NCBI GenBank assembly: GCA_002684375.1
Contig: NYVC01000051.1
Location: forward strand, 1,770-7,759
Direction of reading: 5' to 3'
Source: Marinovum sp.
Lineage (GTDB): Bacteria; Pseudomonadota; Alphaproteobacteria; Rhodobacterales; Rhodobacteraceae
Length of the DNA stretch: 5,990 nucleotides
The stretch's first letter is position 1. Each line of letters begins with the position of its first letter. Both the position numbers and the translations under genes were made by a program. Shown piece by piece: positions 1 through 5,977 of this stretch. The notes below the pieces were generated by a model. The model saw only the letters and a program-made list of their open reading frames with translations. It ran no database searches and was not told where the DNA came from.

Positions 1-81
1 AGCAGACATAAAGGTATAAACCACCCCACCACCAACCACTAAGGCAATTGATAAACCACCGATAATAAGAGCATTTTTCAT
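1..81 (-). CDS. N-terminus of an unidentified leftward gene with a signal peptide or membrane anchor (partial)
   Basis: Reading leftward from an ATG at 81-79 gives 27 uninterrupted codons to the window edge. The peptide starts MKNALIIGGLSIALVVGG and continues through GVVYTFMSA. It has one Lys near the start followed by an unbroken hydrophobic, Gly-rich stretch (about residues 4-24), which fits a Sec signal peptide or a single N-terminal membrane anchor. An in-frame TGA at 102-100 lies just upstream, so this ATG is the only good start. The Shine-Dalgarno is weak (an AGG about 14 bases before the ATG). The gene diverges from dctP. I do not recognise the family, since almost all of the protein lies outside the window. 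A bitopic or exported protein is as much as can be said. Confidence 0.55.
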   Translation of the reverse strand, partial: MKNALIIGGLSIALVVGGGVVYTFMSA

Positions 82-462
82 ACTTTTATCTAAACCTATT
101 CAGAGGATAAAAGTAAAGAGCCACGCGCTTGTCGTCGGCGTTATTCTGATCACCTCGCGTTGGAATAGTTTTGCCATTCAACGATGACCGATAATCGTTT
201 TGATGAGTTCTAAAAAAAAGATGTTTTGAAAAATCATTGTCGTACACTGCAACTTGTTTATTGGAACCAGTTCCCTTTCTTAGATTAATACGGTGAATTT
301 TCTGACAGAGATGAAAACTCGCCGCTTAATGTAGATATATCCTCGTTTATTTCTGAACAGGTTTTAAGAGTTATTGTCACAGTATTTTGGCCTAGCAAGC
401 CGGTCTTGGTACTGGATACTAGAGATAAATTCTGCAATGGGTTGTTTCAACTGTGTAACTGT

Positions 463-482
463 TTGTGCGAAAAATCACACAG
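463..482. promoter_or_regulatory. Candidate operator, copy 1 (imperfect dyad)
   Basis: The core is GTGCG-N6-CACAC (465-480), symmetric at four of five pairs around 472.5, with an extra T/A pair outside it (464/481). It shares TTGTGCG and the six-base spacer length with the perfect dyad 33 bp downstream. A second, overlapping symmetry (AACTGT at 457-462 against ACAGTT at 479-484) and the longer-range pair AACTGTGT (449-456) / ACACAGTT (477-484) add to the impression of a protein-binding or folded site. The binding protein is unknown. Confidence 0.4.
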
Positions 483-494
483 TTAGCGCCAACA

Positions 495-516
495 ATTGTG
501 CGGATTTTCGCACAAT
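495..516. promoter_or_regulatory. Candidate operator, copy 2 (perfect 8-bp dyad)
   Basis: The arms ATTGTGCG (495-502) and CGCACAAT (509-516) are perfect inverted repeats around a six-base spacer GATTTT. The size and form fit a dimeric helix-turn-helix repressor or activator. The shape GTGCG-N6-CGCAC recalls IclR-family sites (PcaR-type sites have 5-bp half-sites around a 5-bp spacer), but GntR or LacI families are equally possible. The site is about 190 bp before the dctP start, in the only long non-coding stretch upstream of the transporter, so control of dctPQM is the simplest inference. Confidence 0.45.
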
Positions 517-692
517 GCCGCGATGCAGTGCTCGCTGGTATCGAGGTCACATTAAAAAACATAAATATTATTAGGTAATTATGCGAAACTCGTTGCAGCT
601 CTCGCAGTCTGTTGTGTTCTCTCTCTGGACTATGGTCAACTTAAGATAGGGGTGCTGACGCATCACCACGAGAGACATTATTTAGACAGACT

Positions 693-700
693 GGGAGGAG
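693..700 (+). promoter_or_regulatory. Strong ribosome binding site of dctP
   Basis: GGGAGGAG lies six bases before the ATG at 707. It is a near-ideal anti-16S match and stronger than the sites before the other genes here, in keeping with the excess of binding protein over membrane subunits usually needed by binding-protein transporters. It fixes the dctP start. Confidence 0.8.
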
Positions 701-706
701 ACCCAC

Positions 707-1708
707 ATGAAATTATTGACTTCAGCCACGATTGCACTGGCTTTGACGGTTGCCGCGCAGGCTGCGTCGGCAAGCTGCGACGCAGGCGAGATGGTGATCA
801 AGTTTAGCCATGTCACCAACACCGACAAACACCCCAAAGGTATAGCAGCCACGCTGTTACAAGAACGGGTCAATGCAGAAATGAACGGCAAGGCCTGTCT
901 TGAGGTTTTCCCGAACTCGACACTGTATAATGATAATAAAGTGCTCGAGGCAATGTTGCAGGGTGATGTACAACTGGCGGCGCCGTCGCTGTCAAAATTT
1001 GAAAAGTTTACCAAGCAGTTCCGTTTGTTCGATTTGCCGTTCATGTTCAAAAACATTGATGCGGTCGACGCATTTCAGGCCTCTGAGGCGGGTCAGGCGA
1101 TGCTGGATAGCATGCAGCGCCGGGGCCTTCAGGGTTTGGCGTATTGGCACAATGGTATGAAACAAATGTCTGCCAGCAAACCTCTGGTGTCGCCCTCCGA
1201 CGCCAATGGCTTGAAGTTCCGCGTTCAATCGTCTGACGTGCTGGTGGCACAAATGGAAGCCATCGGCGGTAGCCCGCAGAAAATGGCCTTTTCCGAAGTG
1301 TACGGCGCACTGCAGCAAGGGGTTGTTGATGGCCAAGAAAATACATGGTCGAACATCTATGGCAAAAAGTTCTTTGAAGTGCAGGATGGCGTCACCGAGA
1401 CCAATCACGGTGTGATCGATTACCTGGTTGTAACCTCGGTAGATTGGCTCGACAGCCTTGACGGCGATGTGCGCGACCAGTTCTTGACGATTATGGCTGA
1501 AGTGACCGAAACCCGCAATAAAGAGAGCTTTGCGGTTAACGAGTCAGCCAAAGAGGCGATTCTTGCCGCCGGTGGTGTCGTGCGTCAACTCAGCGCCGAC
1601 CAGCGTCAAAACTGGGTTGATACCATGATGCCGGTCTGGTCAAAATTCTCGGGCGATGTCGGCCAAGACATGATTGACGCCGCGCAGGCGATCAACGCGG
1701 GGCTTTAA
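707..1708 (+). CDS. dctP: TRAP transporter solute-binding protein DctP, C4-dicarboxylate type
   Basis: Periplasmic binding protein (333 aa, normal length for the DctP/TRAP-P family) that captures the substrate and hands it to DctQM. Residues 1-22 form a Sec signal peptide: Lys at 2, a hydrophobic core (TSATIALALTVAAQ) and an A-S-A cleavage site before Ser23. The mature part has the family landmarks: IKFSHV (31-36), EVFPNSTLYND (66-76), QGDVQLAAPSL (85-95), GLKFRVQ (168-174) with the conserved carboxylate-binding Arg at 172, and VDGQENTWSNIY (207-218) with Asn212 near the ligand. These blocks resemble Rhodobacter capsulatus DctP, so C4-dicarboxylates (malate, succinate, fumarate) are the likely substrates; the exact ligand is inferred. 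Cys24 and Cys64 are the only cysteines of the mature chain. The strong Shine-Dalgarno six bases upstream supports the start. First gene of the dct operon. Confidence 0.95.
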   Translation: MKLLTSATIALALTVAAQAASASCDAGEMVIKFSHVTNTDKHPKGIAATLLQERVNAEMNGKACLEVFPNSTLYNDNKVLEAMLQGDVQLAAPSLSKFEKFTKQFRLFDLPFMFKNIDAVDAFQASEAGQAMLDSMQRRGLQGLAYWHNGMKQMSASKPLVSPSDANGLKFRVQSSDVLVAQMEAIGGSPQKMAFSEVYGALQQGVVDGQENTWSNIYGKKFFEVQDGVTETNHGVIDYLVVTSVDWLDSLDGDVRDQFLTIMAEVTETRNKESFAVNESAKEAILAAGGVVRQLSADQRQNWVDTMMPVWSKFSGDVGQDMIDAAQAINAGL

Positions 1709-1738
1709 AGCTGCGGTTTGACCCGCGCAATACTAACG

Positions 1739-1766
1739 GGCGGGCCAGAGACTTGGTCCGCCTTTT
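1739..1766 (+). terminator. Intercistronic stem-loop between dctP and dctQ
   Basis: GGCGGGCCA (1739-1747) pairs with TGGTCCGCC (1754-1762) over nine base pairs, with one G-U wobble, around a six-base loop, followed by TTTT (1763-1766). It has the form of a short-tailed rho-independent terminator. Because dctQ and dctM must still be made, partial termination or protection of the dctP message against 3' exonucleases is more likely than full termination. Either would give more DctP than DctQM, as in other binding-protein transport operons (malE-malF is the known example). A smaller hairpin, GCGG/CCGC at 1713-1726, precedes it. Confidence 0.6.
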
Positions 1767-1798
1767 GACTGAAAACCCAAACACTTGGGGAGACCGAG

Positions 1799-2494
1799 AT
1801 GCAACGCCATTGGTTGGACCACTTAGAGGAGACTGTGATCGGCGCCTTGCTGGGATTGATGACGGTTGTCACCTTTGCCAATGTAATTGCCCGGTTTGTC
1901 TTTAATTCAAATATTCTTTGGGCGCTTGAGTTGACGGTGTTTATGTTTGGCTGGCTGGTGCTGCTGGGGGCGTCTTACGCGGTTAAGATCCATGCCCACC
2001 TTGGCGTTGATGTGATTGTCAACGCCCTGCCTGTCGGGCCGCGTCGAACTCTGGCGCTAATATCGGTGGCATGCTGTCTGATTTTCGCCGCCCTGATGGT
2101 GAAAGGTGCCTATGATTATTGGGCGGTCTTCGCTGATCTACCACCCACTGCTGGCCGCTGGTTTCCGCTAGGATTTGAGGATAGATTTCGTAGCCAGTCG
2201 TTTTACGAGGTGCAAGATGTGCCGATGATTGCGCCGCTGCGGTTTCTAGAAGACCTGATCAATTATGGCGACAGCTATGAAAAACTGCCAAAAGTGGTGC
2301 CCTACTTCGTTTTGCCGATATCTATGCTGCTGCTGCTGTTTCGCTTTGGGCAAGCCGCTGTTGCCATTTGGACTGGCAAAATGGATCGTTTGGTGGCCAG
2401 CCATGAAGTCGAAGAGGATCTTGAGCAGATGCAGGCGAACCAAAATGAGACCAAGCTGGCAACCACCAAGAAAGCCGCGGGAGAGCAGAACTGA
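1799..2494 (+). CDS. dctQ: TRAP transporter small permease subunit DctQ
   Basis: Small membrane subunit (231 aa) that pairs with DctM in the inner membrane. Four hydrophobic segments are visible at about 12-35, 43-63, 84-110 and 166-192, the expected topology for DctQ. Family features include the segment EETVIGALLGLMTVVTFANV (10-29), ARFVFN (31-36) and WALELTVFMFGWLVLLGASY (41-60). The loop between the third and fourth segments is long and polar (about 111-165, with LPPTAGRWFPLGFEDRFRS and YEKLPKVVPYF). As far as I recall this loop is typical of the C4-dicarboxylate DctQ branch and longer than in short DctQ proteins. The C-terminus (about 195-231) is charged and probably cytoplasmic. GGGGAGA at 1787-1793 is the ribosome binding site. 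The stop shares one base with the dctM start. Confidence 0.92.
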   Translation: MQRHWLDHLEETVIGALLGLMTVVTFANVIARFVFNSNILWALELTVFMFGWLVLLGASYAVKIHAHLGVDVIVNALPVGPRRTLALISVACCLIFAALMVKGAYDYWAVFADLPPTAGRWFPLGFEDRFRSQSFYEVQDVPMIAPLRFLEDLINYGDSYEKLPKVVPYFVLPISMLLLLFRFGQAAVAIWTGKMDRLVASHEVEEDLEQMQANQNETKLATTKKAAGEQN

Positions 2495-2496
2495 TG
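2479..2496 (+). promoter_or_regulatory. dctM ribosome binding site and dctQ/dctM stop-start overlap
   Basis: GGGAGAG (2479-2485), inside the end of dctQ, lies eight bases before the dctM ATG. The dctQ TGA (2492-2494) and the dctM ATG (2494-2496) share the A in TGATG, which suggests translational coupling and equal output of the two membrane subunits. Confidence 0.7.
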
Positions 2497-3870
2497 GAGG
2501 TAGTTGTTCTCTTCTCACTGGTGATTGGCCTTTTATTGATCGGGGTTCCAATCGCTGTGGCTTTGGGGTTGAGTTCCACCCTGTTTCTACTGGTCTTCTC
2601 TGACAGTTCGCTGGCCTCGGTCGCGGCCACCTTATTTGAGGCTTTTGAGGGGCATTTTACCCTTTTGGCGATCCCGTTTTTCGTTCTGGCTTCATCGTTT
2701 ATGACCACCGGTGGCGTGGCGCGGCGTATCATCCGCTTTTCTATCGCCTGCGTCGGCCATCTGCCCGGTGGTCTGGCGATTGCGGGCGTTTTTGCCTGTA
2801 TGTTGTTTGCGGCCCTGTCGGGATCTTCGCCTGCCACGGTTGTTGCCATCGGCTCTATTGTGATCGCGGGTATGCGCCAGGTCGGTTATTCGAAAGAGTT
2901 TGCTGCCGGCGTGATTTGTAATGCTGGTACTTTAGGCATTCTGATTCCACCTTCAATCGTGATGGTGGTCTATGCTGCGGCGGTTGAGGTTTCTGTCGGG
3001 CGGATGTTCTTGGCTGGGGTTATCCCTGGGTTGCTGGCTGGTACAATGCTGATGGTGGCTATTTATGTCATGGCCAAGGTTAAAAACCTGCCCAAAGGCG
3101 CCTGGCTTGGCTGGAGCGAGGTGTTTGCATCGGCGCGGGATGCCGGTTGGGGGCTATTTTTAATTGTAATCATTCTCGGAGGTATTTACGGCGGTATTTT
3201 CACACCGACGGAGGCGGCGGCCGTCGCGGCAGTCTACGCGTTTTTTATCGCATCGTTCGTATACAAAGATATGGGCCCGCTGGCATCTCGGGATGGTGCG
3301 CCCAGCCACAGTTTGCGGGCGAGGCCTTTTTCACTGCTCACGGCCTTTTTCCATTCAGATACTCGTAAAACGCTTTTTGATGCTGGAAAACTGACTGTGA
3401 CATTGCTGTTTGTAATCGCCAATGCGCTGATCTTGAAACATGTGCTCACGGATCAGCAAGTACCGCAACAGATCGCCTCGGCGATGTTGTCTGCTGGCTT
3501 TGGGCCGGTGGTGTTTTTGATTGTGGTCAATATTATCTTGCTGATCGGCGGCCAGTTTATGGAACCGTCAGGCCTGCTGGTGATTGTGGCCCCACTGGTG
3601 TTTCCGATTGCTATGCAACTGGGGATCGATCCGATCCATCTGGGCATTATCATGGTGGTTAATATGGAAATTGGCATGATCACTCCGCCGGTTGGTCTGA
3701 ACCTGTTTGTGACCTCTGGGGTCGCAGGCATGCCGATGATGGATGTGGTGCGCGCAGCCCTGCCGTTTCTCGCGGTGTTGTTTGTCTTTTTGATCATCGT
3801 AACCTATGTGCCAGCCCTGTCTACGTTTTTGCCAAATACCTTTATGGGCCCGGAACTTATCACCAAATGA
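2494..3870 (+). CDS. dctM: TRAP transporter large permease subunit DctM
   Basis: Large membrane subunit (458 aa) that carries the transport path and uses the ion gradient (Na+ or H+) to import the substrate delivered by DctP. About a dozen hydrophobic segments span the chain. Conserved blocks are AIPFFVLASSFMTTGG (59-74), ALSGSSPATVVAIGSI (107-122), GILIPPS (148-154), GGIFTPTEAAAVAAVYA (233-249), GGQFMEPSG (352-360) and MEIGMITPPVGLNLFVTSG (391-409), which are characteristic of the DctM/TRAP-L family. A polar stretch at about 257-293 (KDMGPLASRDG to HSDTRKTLF) links the two halves and makes the protein slightly longer than the commonest family length. A comparable linker occurs, as I recall, in Rhodobacterales homologues. 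The start is set by the overlap with dctQ and the GGGAGAG site. No key block is missing. Confidence 0.94.
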   Translation: MEVVVLFSLVIGLLLIGVPIAVALGLSSTLFLLVFSDSSLASVAATLFEAFEGHFTLLAIPFFVLASSFMTTGGVARRIIRFSIACVGHLPGGLAIAGVFACMLFAALSGSSPATVVAIGSIVIAGMRQVGYSKEFAAGVICNAGTLGILIPPSIVMVVYAAAVEVSVGRMFLAGVIPGLLAGTMLMVAIYVMAKVKNLPKGAWLGWSEVFASARDAGWGLFLIVIILGGIYGGIFTPTEAAAVAAVYAFFIASFVYKDMGPLASRDGAPSHSLRARPFSLLTAFFHSDTRKTLFDAGKLTVTLLFVIANALILKHVLTDQQVPQQIASAMLSAGFGPVVFLIVVNIILLIGGQFMEPSGLLVIVAPLVFPIAMQLGIDPIHLGIIMVVNMEIGMITPPVGLNLFVTSGVAGMPMMDVVRAALPFLAVLFVFLIIVTYVPALSTFLPNTFMGPELITK

Positions 3871-3940
3871 CACCGTCAGGTTGGGTTGGGTCCACAAACA
3901 GCCTTTGCGCCGGACCGATCAATAGGCTAGGCGTATTATC
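3871..3940 (+). other. Spacer between dctM and ccmA
   Basis: These 70 bp separate the transporter from the ccm genes. I see no terminator: the only symmetric pair, GGTCC (3889-3893) and GGACC (3912-3916), encloses 18 bases and has no T tract after it. TATTAT at 3934-3939 abuts the ccmA ATG, but no -35 lies 16-18 bp before it. Read-through from dctM is therefore possible. Confidence 0.45.
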
Positions 3941-4555
3941 ATGGTTTTATCTGTCTCATGCCTGACGGTTTCACGCGCCGGGCGCGCGGTATTAAGCGAT
4001 TTGTCATTCGACCTTATGGCCGGACAGGCCCTGCGTGTTCAAGGCCGTAACGGGGTCGGAAAAACCACATTACTGCGTTGTCTTGCCGGGCTTCAGCCTG
4101 CGTTGGCGGGTCGGATCGAGATTGCAGCCGATAGCCTCGCATATGCCGGCCATGCCGATGGTGTCAAATTACCGTTGACCGTTCTTGAAAACCTGCGCTT
4201 TTGGGCAGATATTTTTGGTGGCCGGGATATTGATCGCGCCTTGGATGCGTTTGACTTGGCACCCTTGTCAGACCGCTTGGCCGGAACGCTCTCGGCGGGC
4301 CAGCGTCGGCGTTTGGGGTTGGCGCGGCTGCTACTTGCCGACCGTCCGCTGTGGCTCTTGGATGAGCCAACCGTGTCACTAGACGATGCATCGGTGACGC
4401 TGTTTGCCGCGGCTGTATACAACCACCTTCAGGCGGAGGGGGCGGTGTTGATTGCCAGCCATATCGATCTTGGCTTGTCTGCAGAGGTATTGGATTTGGA
4501 ACCATATCGCGCTGGCTGGTCGACGCAGGCATCCTTTGACGAGGCATTTTTATGA
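3941..4555 (+). CDS. ccmA: Haem exporter ATP-binding protein CcmA (cytochrome c maturation)
   Basis: Cytoplasmic ABC ATPase (204 aa, normal for CcmA/HelA) of the CcmAB(CD) complex. ATP hydrolysis releases haem-loaded CcmE from CcmC/CcmD. Visible motifs are Walker A GRNGVGKT (35-42, Lys41), the ABC signature LSAGQ (117-121) followed by [11 protein letters not shown], Walker B LWLLDEP (137-143, Asp141 and catalytic Glu142), the D-loop at SLDD (146-149) and the switch His174 in IASH. All catalytic residues are present. The short chain, the GRNGVGKT form of Walker A and the neighbouring ccmB and ccmC separate it from generic ABC ATPases. The Shine-Dalgarno is poor (TAGGC at 3928-3932), so initiation may be weak or depend on read-through translation. 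The gene overlaps ccmB by four bases (ATGA). R. capsulatus helA is the counterpart. Confidence 0.95.
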   Translation: MVLSVSCLTVSRAGRAVLSDLSFDLMAGQALRVQGRNGVGKTTLLRCLAGLQPALAGRIEIAADSLAYAGHADGVKLPLTVLENLRFWADIFGGRDIDRALDAFDLAPLSDRLAGTLSAGQRRRLGLARLLLADRPLWLLDEPTVSLDDASVTLFAAAVYNHLQAEGAVLIASHIDLGLSAEVLDLEPYRAGWSTQASFDEAFL

Positions 4556-5208
4556 TCGCCTTGTTGCAGCGTGACCTGCGTCTTGCGACCCGCGCGGGTG
4601 GTGGCTTTGGTTTGGCTTTAGTGTTCTTTTTAATTCTGGTTTTGCTTGTGCCCTTTGGAGTTGGGCCGGATACGGCGGTGTTGGCAAAGATTGCGCCGGG
4701 TATGTTGTGGCTGGGCGCGCTCTTGGCCTGCTTGTTATCGCTGGACCGGCTGCTGGCGCTGGATTGGGAAGACGGTGCCTTAGAGCTGTTGGCGACATCA
4801 CCCCTGCCGATGGAGGCGGTCATCGCACTCAAAGCGCTGGCGCACTGGCTTACCACCGGGCTGCCGCTGGTGCTGGTTGCGCCGGGGCTTGGCCTTATGT
4901 TGAGCCTGCCTGCTGAGGGCTATCTCTGGCTGGCGGTGTCGTTGGCCTTGGGAACGCCGACACTGAGCATGATTGGCTGCTTTGGGGCGGCGCTGACAGT
5001 TGGGATCAAACGCGGCGGATTGCTTTTGTCTTTGCTGGTGCTGCCGCTTTATGTGCCGACATTGATCTTTGGGGCCGAGGTGGCACGCCGCGGAGCTGAG
5101 GGGTTGGAGTTGGCGACACCGCTGCTGCTTTTGGCGGGTATCAGTTGTGGCACAATCGCACTGTTGCCCTTTGCGGCGGGCACTGTCCTAAAGATGAACT
5201 TGCGTTAG
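4552..5208 (+). CDS. ccmB: Haem exporter membrane protein CcmB (cytochrome c maturation)
   Basis: Inner-membrane partner of CcmA (218 aa, normal for CcmB/HelB). It has six hydrophobic segments at about 20-38, 45-66, 98-120, 124-149, 158-178 and 186-212. Family landmarks are the N-terminal [11 protein letters not shown] (4-14), PFGVGPD (34-40), [19 protein letters not shown] (62-80) and the Pro/Gly-rich turn [21 protein letters not shown] (131-151). Start: the ATGA overlap with the ccmA stop at 4552-4555, with GAGG at 4541-4544 as ribosome binding site, indicates translational coupling, as expected for two subunits of one complex. The protein works with CcmA, CcmC and CcmD to release holo-CcmE; direct haem export by CcmAB, the original proposal behind the name, is no longer the favoured view. 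Confidence 0.94.
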   Translation: MIALLQRDLRLATRAGGGFGLALVFFLILVLLVPFGVGPDTAVLAKIAPGMLWLGALLACLLSLDRLLALDWEDGALELLATSPLPMEAVIALKALAHWLTTGLPLVLVAPGLGLMLSLPAEGYLWLAVSLALGTPTLSMIGCFGAALTVGIKRGGLLLSLLVLPLYVPTLIFGAEVARRGAEGLELATPLLLLAGISCGTIALLPFAAGTVLKMNLR

Positions 5209-5236
5209 TGGGAAGTGACCTGATAATCGACACCAG

Positions 5237-5242
5237 AAAGGA
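5237..5242 (+). promoter_or_regulatory. Ribosome binding site of ccmC
   Basis: AAAGGA lies six bases before the ATG at 5249, in the 40-bp spacer after ccmB. The gap contains no terminator. It shows that ccmC is translated independently and is not coupled to ccmB by overlap. Confidence 0.65.
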
Positions 5243-5248
5243 CGCAAA

Positions 5249-5977
5249 ATGTCACTGTGGGAATATGCAAATCCGCGCCGGTTCTTAGGCCTGTCAGAGC
5301 GCCTGTTGCCGGGCTTGTCGGCGCTGGCACTTCTGTTGCTAACGGGTGGTTTGATCTGGGGATTTTTTTATAGTCCTGATGATTACCGCATGGGCTCCAC
5401 GGTGAAAATTATCTATCTTCATGTCCCATCGGCCCTGATGGCGATAAATGGTTGGATTATGATGCTTGCGGCCTCTCTGGTGTGGTTGATCCGGCGTCAT
5501 CACGTCAGCGCCTTGGCGGCCAAAGCCGCCGCTCCGGTGGGGGCAGTGATGACGGTTATTGCGCTTATCACCGGCGCAATATGGGGGCAGCCCATGTGGG
5601 GCACATGGTGGGTTTGGGATCCGCGTTTGACCTCGTTTCTGATCCTGTTTCTATTTTATCTTGGGTATATTGCCTTGTGGCATGCGATAGATAATCCCGA
5701 CAAGGCAGCCGATCTGACCAGTATGTTGTGTCTTGTGGGCTCGGTGTTTGCCCTGCTTAGCCGCTATGCAGTGAATTTCTGGAACCAGGGCTTACATCAG
5801 GGCGCGTCTCTGAGCCTGGATAAAGAAGAACATGTGGCGGATGTGTTTTATGTACCTCTTGTGATTACTATCGGTGGGTTTGTGTTGCTGTTTTTTGCGC
5901 TGGTATTGTTGCGGACCGGTACTGAAATTCGTCTGCGCCGGATGTCGGTGTTGATGAACCGCGAGCGTATGACCTGA
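5249..5977 (+). CDS. ccmC: Haem-handling protein CcmC (cytochrome c maturation)
   Basis: Inner-membrane protein (242 aa, normal for CcmC/HelC) that binds haem at its periplasmic face and attaches it to the haem chaperone CcmE. Six hydrophobic segments are visible at about 22-40, 53-82, 92-114, 128-146, 156-173 and 201-222. The tryptophan-rich WWD motif WGTWWVWDPRLTS (117-129) is intact. The two external haem-ligand histidines are present, His58 in IYLHVP (55-60) and His183 in LHQG (182-185), matching His60 and His184 of E. coli CcmC. The stretch WNQGLHQG seems to have one residue more than the usual WN-TLHQG form, from memory. The tail after 222 is basic (LRTGTEIRLRRMSVLMNRER) and probably cytoplasmic. 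The stop overlaps the next start as TGATG. Confidence 0.95.
   Translation: MSLWEYANPRRFLGLSERLLPGLSALALLLLTGGLIWGFFYSPDDYRMGSTVKIIYLHVPSALMAINGWIMMLAASLVWLIRRHHVSALAAKAAAPVGAVMTVIALITGAIWGQPMWGTWWVWDPRLTSFLILFLFYLGYIALWHAIDNPDKAADLTSMLCLVGSVFALLSRYAVNFWNQGLHQGASLSLDKEEHVADVFYVPLVITIGGFVLLFFALVLLRTGTEIRLRRMSVLMNRERMT

Larger units (their letters stand above)
82..706. other. AT-rich intergenic region between the divergent partial gene and dctP
   Basis: This 625-bp stretch is visibly richer in A and T than the genes to its right and has no reading frame with a plausible start, Shine-Dalgarno and composition. It must hold the control signals for both flanking genes. The notable structures are the two related dyads at 463-482 and 495-516 and an almost pure AT block at 551-572 (with TATTAT at 566-571), which could contain a -10 element but has no matching -35 at the proper distance. 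Minor symmetric elements are GGAAC/GTTCC at 263-274 and AACGAT/ATCGTT at 180-199. No tRNA or transposon end was seen, and no good rho-independent terminator. Confidence 0.6.

Noticed and set aside
100..177. Leftward open frame of 25 codons (ATG at 177-175, stop TGA at 102-100), in frame with the partial gene
   Set aside because: It is short, has no convincing ribosome binding site and no similarity I recognise. It could be an upstream leader peptide or an old 5' extension of the gene, but nothing supports either.
178..237. Leftward 19-codon open frame (ATG at 237-235)
   Set aside because: It is very short, AT-driven and has no Shine-Dalgarno; a frame like this is expected by chance.
263..274. 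GGAAC-CA-GTTCC symmetric element
   Set aside because: Five-base arms are expected by chance in this length and there is no second copy.
374..574. Open frame of 66 codons starting at TTG, across the operator pair
   Set aside because: It has a non-ATG start, no Shine-Dalgarno, an unusual Cys/Trp/His-rich composition and no recognisable domain, and it coincides with the dyads. It reads as non-coding DNA.
582..597. Sigma-54-like promoter ending in TTGCA upstream of dctP
   Set aside because: The -12 part TTGCA is good and the spacing fits, but the almost invariant GG of the -24 element is missing (TGCG in its place). Some dct genes are sigma-54 dependent, so I checked, but the match is too weak to annotate.
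992..1408. Long leftward open frame antisense to dctP
   Set aside because: It is a shadow of dctP, which has a signal peptide and full family motifs. Its own translation matches no family I know.
4164..4856. 230-codon leftward open frame across ccmA and ccmB
   Set aside because: It is low-complexity, Ser/Pro/Arg-rich translation typical of the antisense of GC-rich genes; ccmA and ccmB on the other strand are certain.
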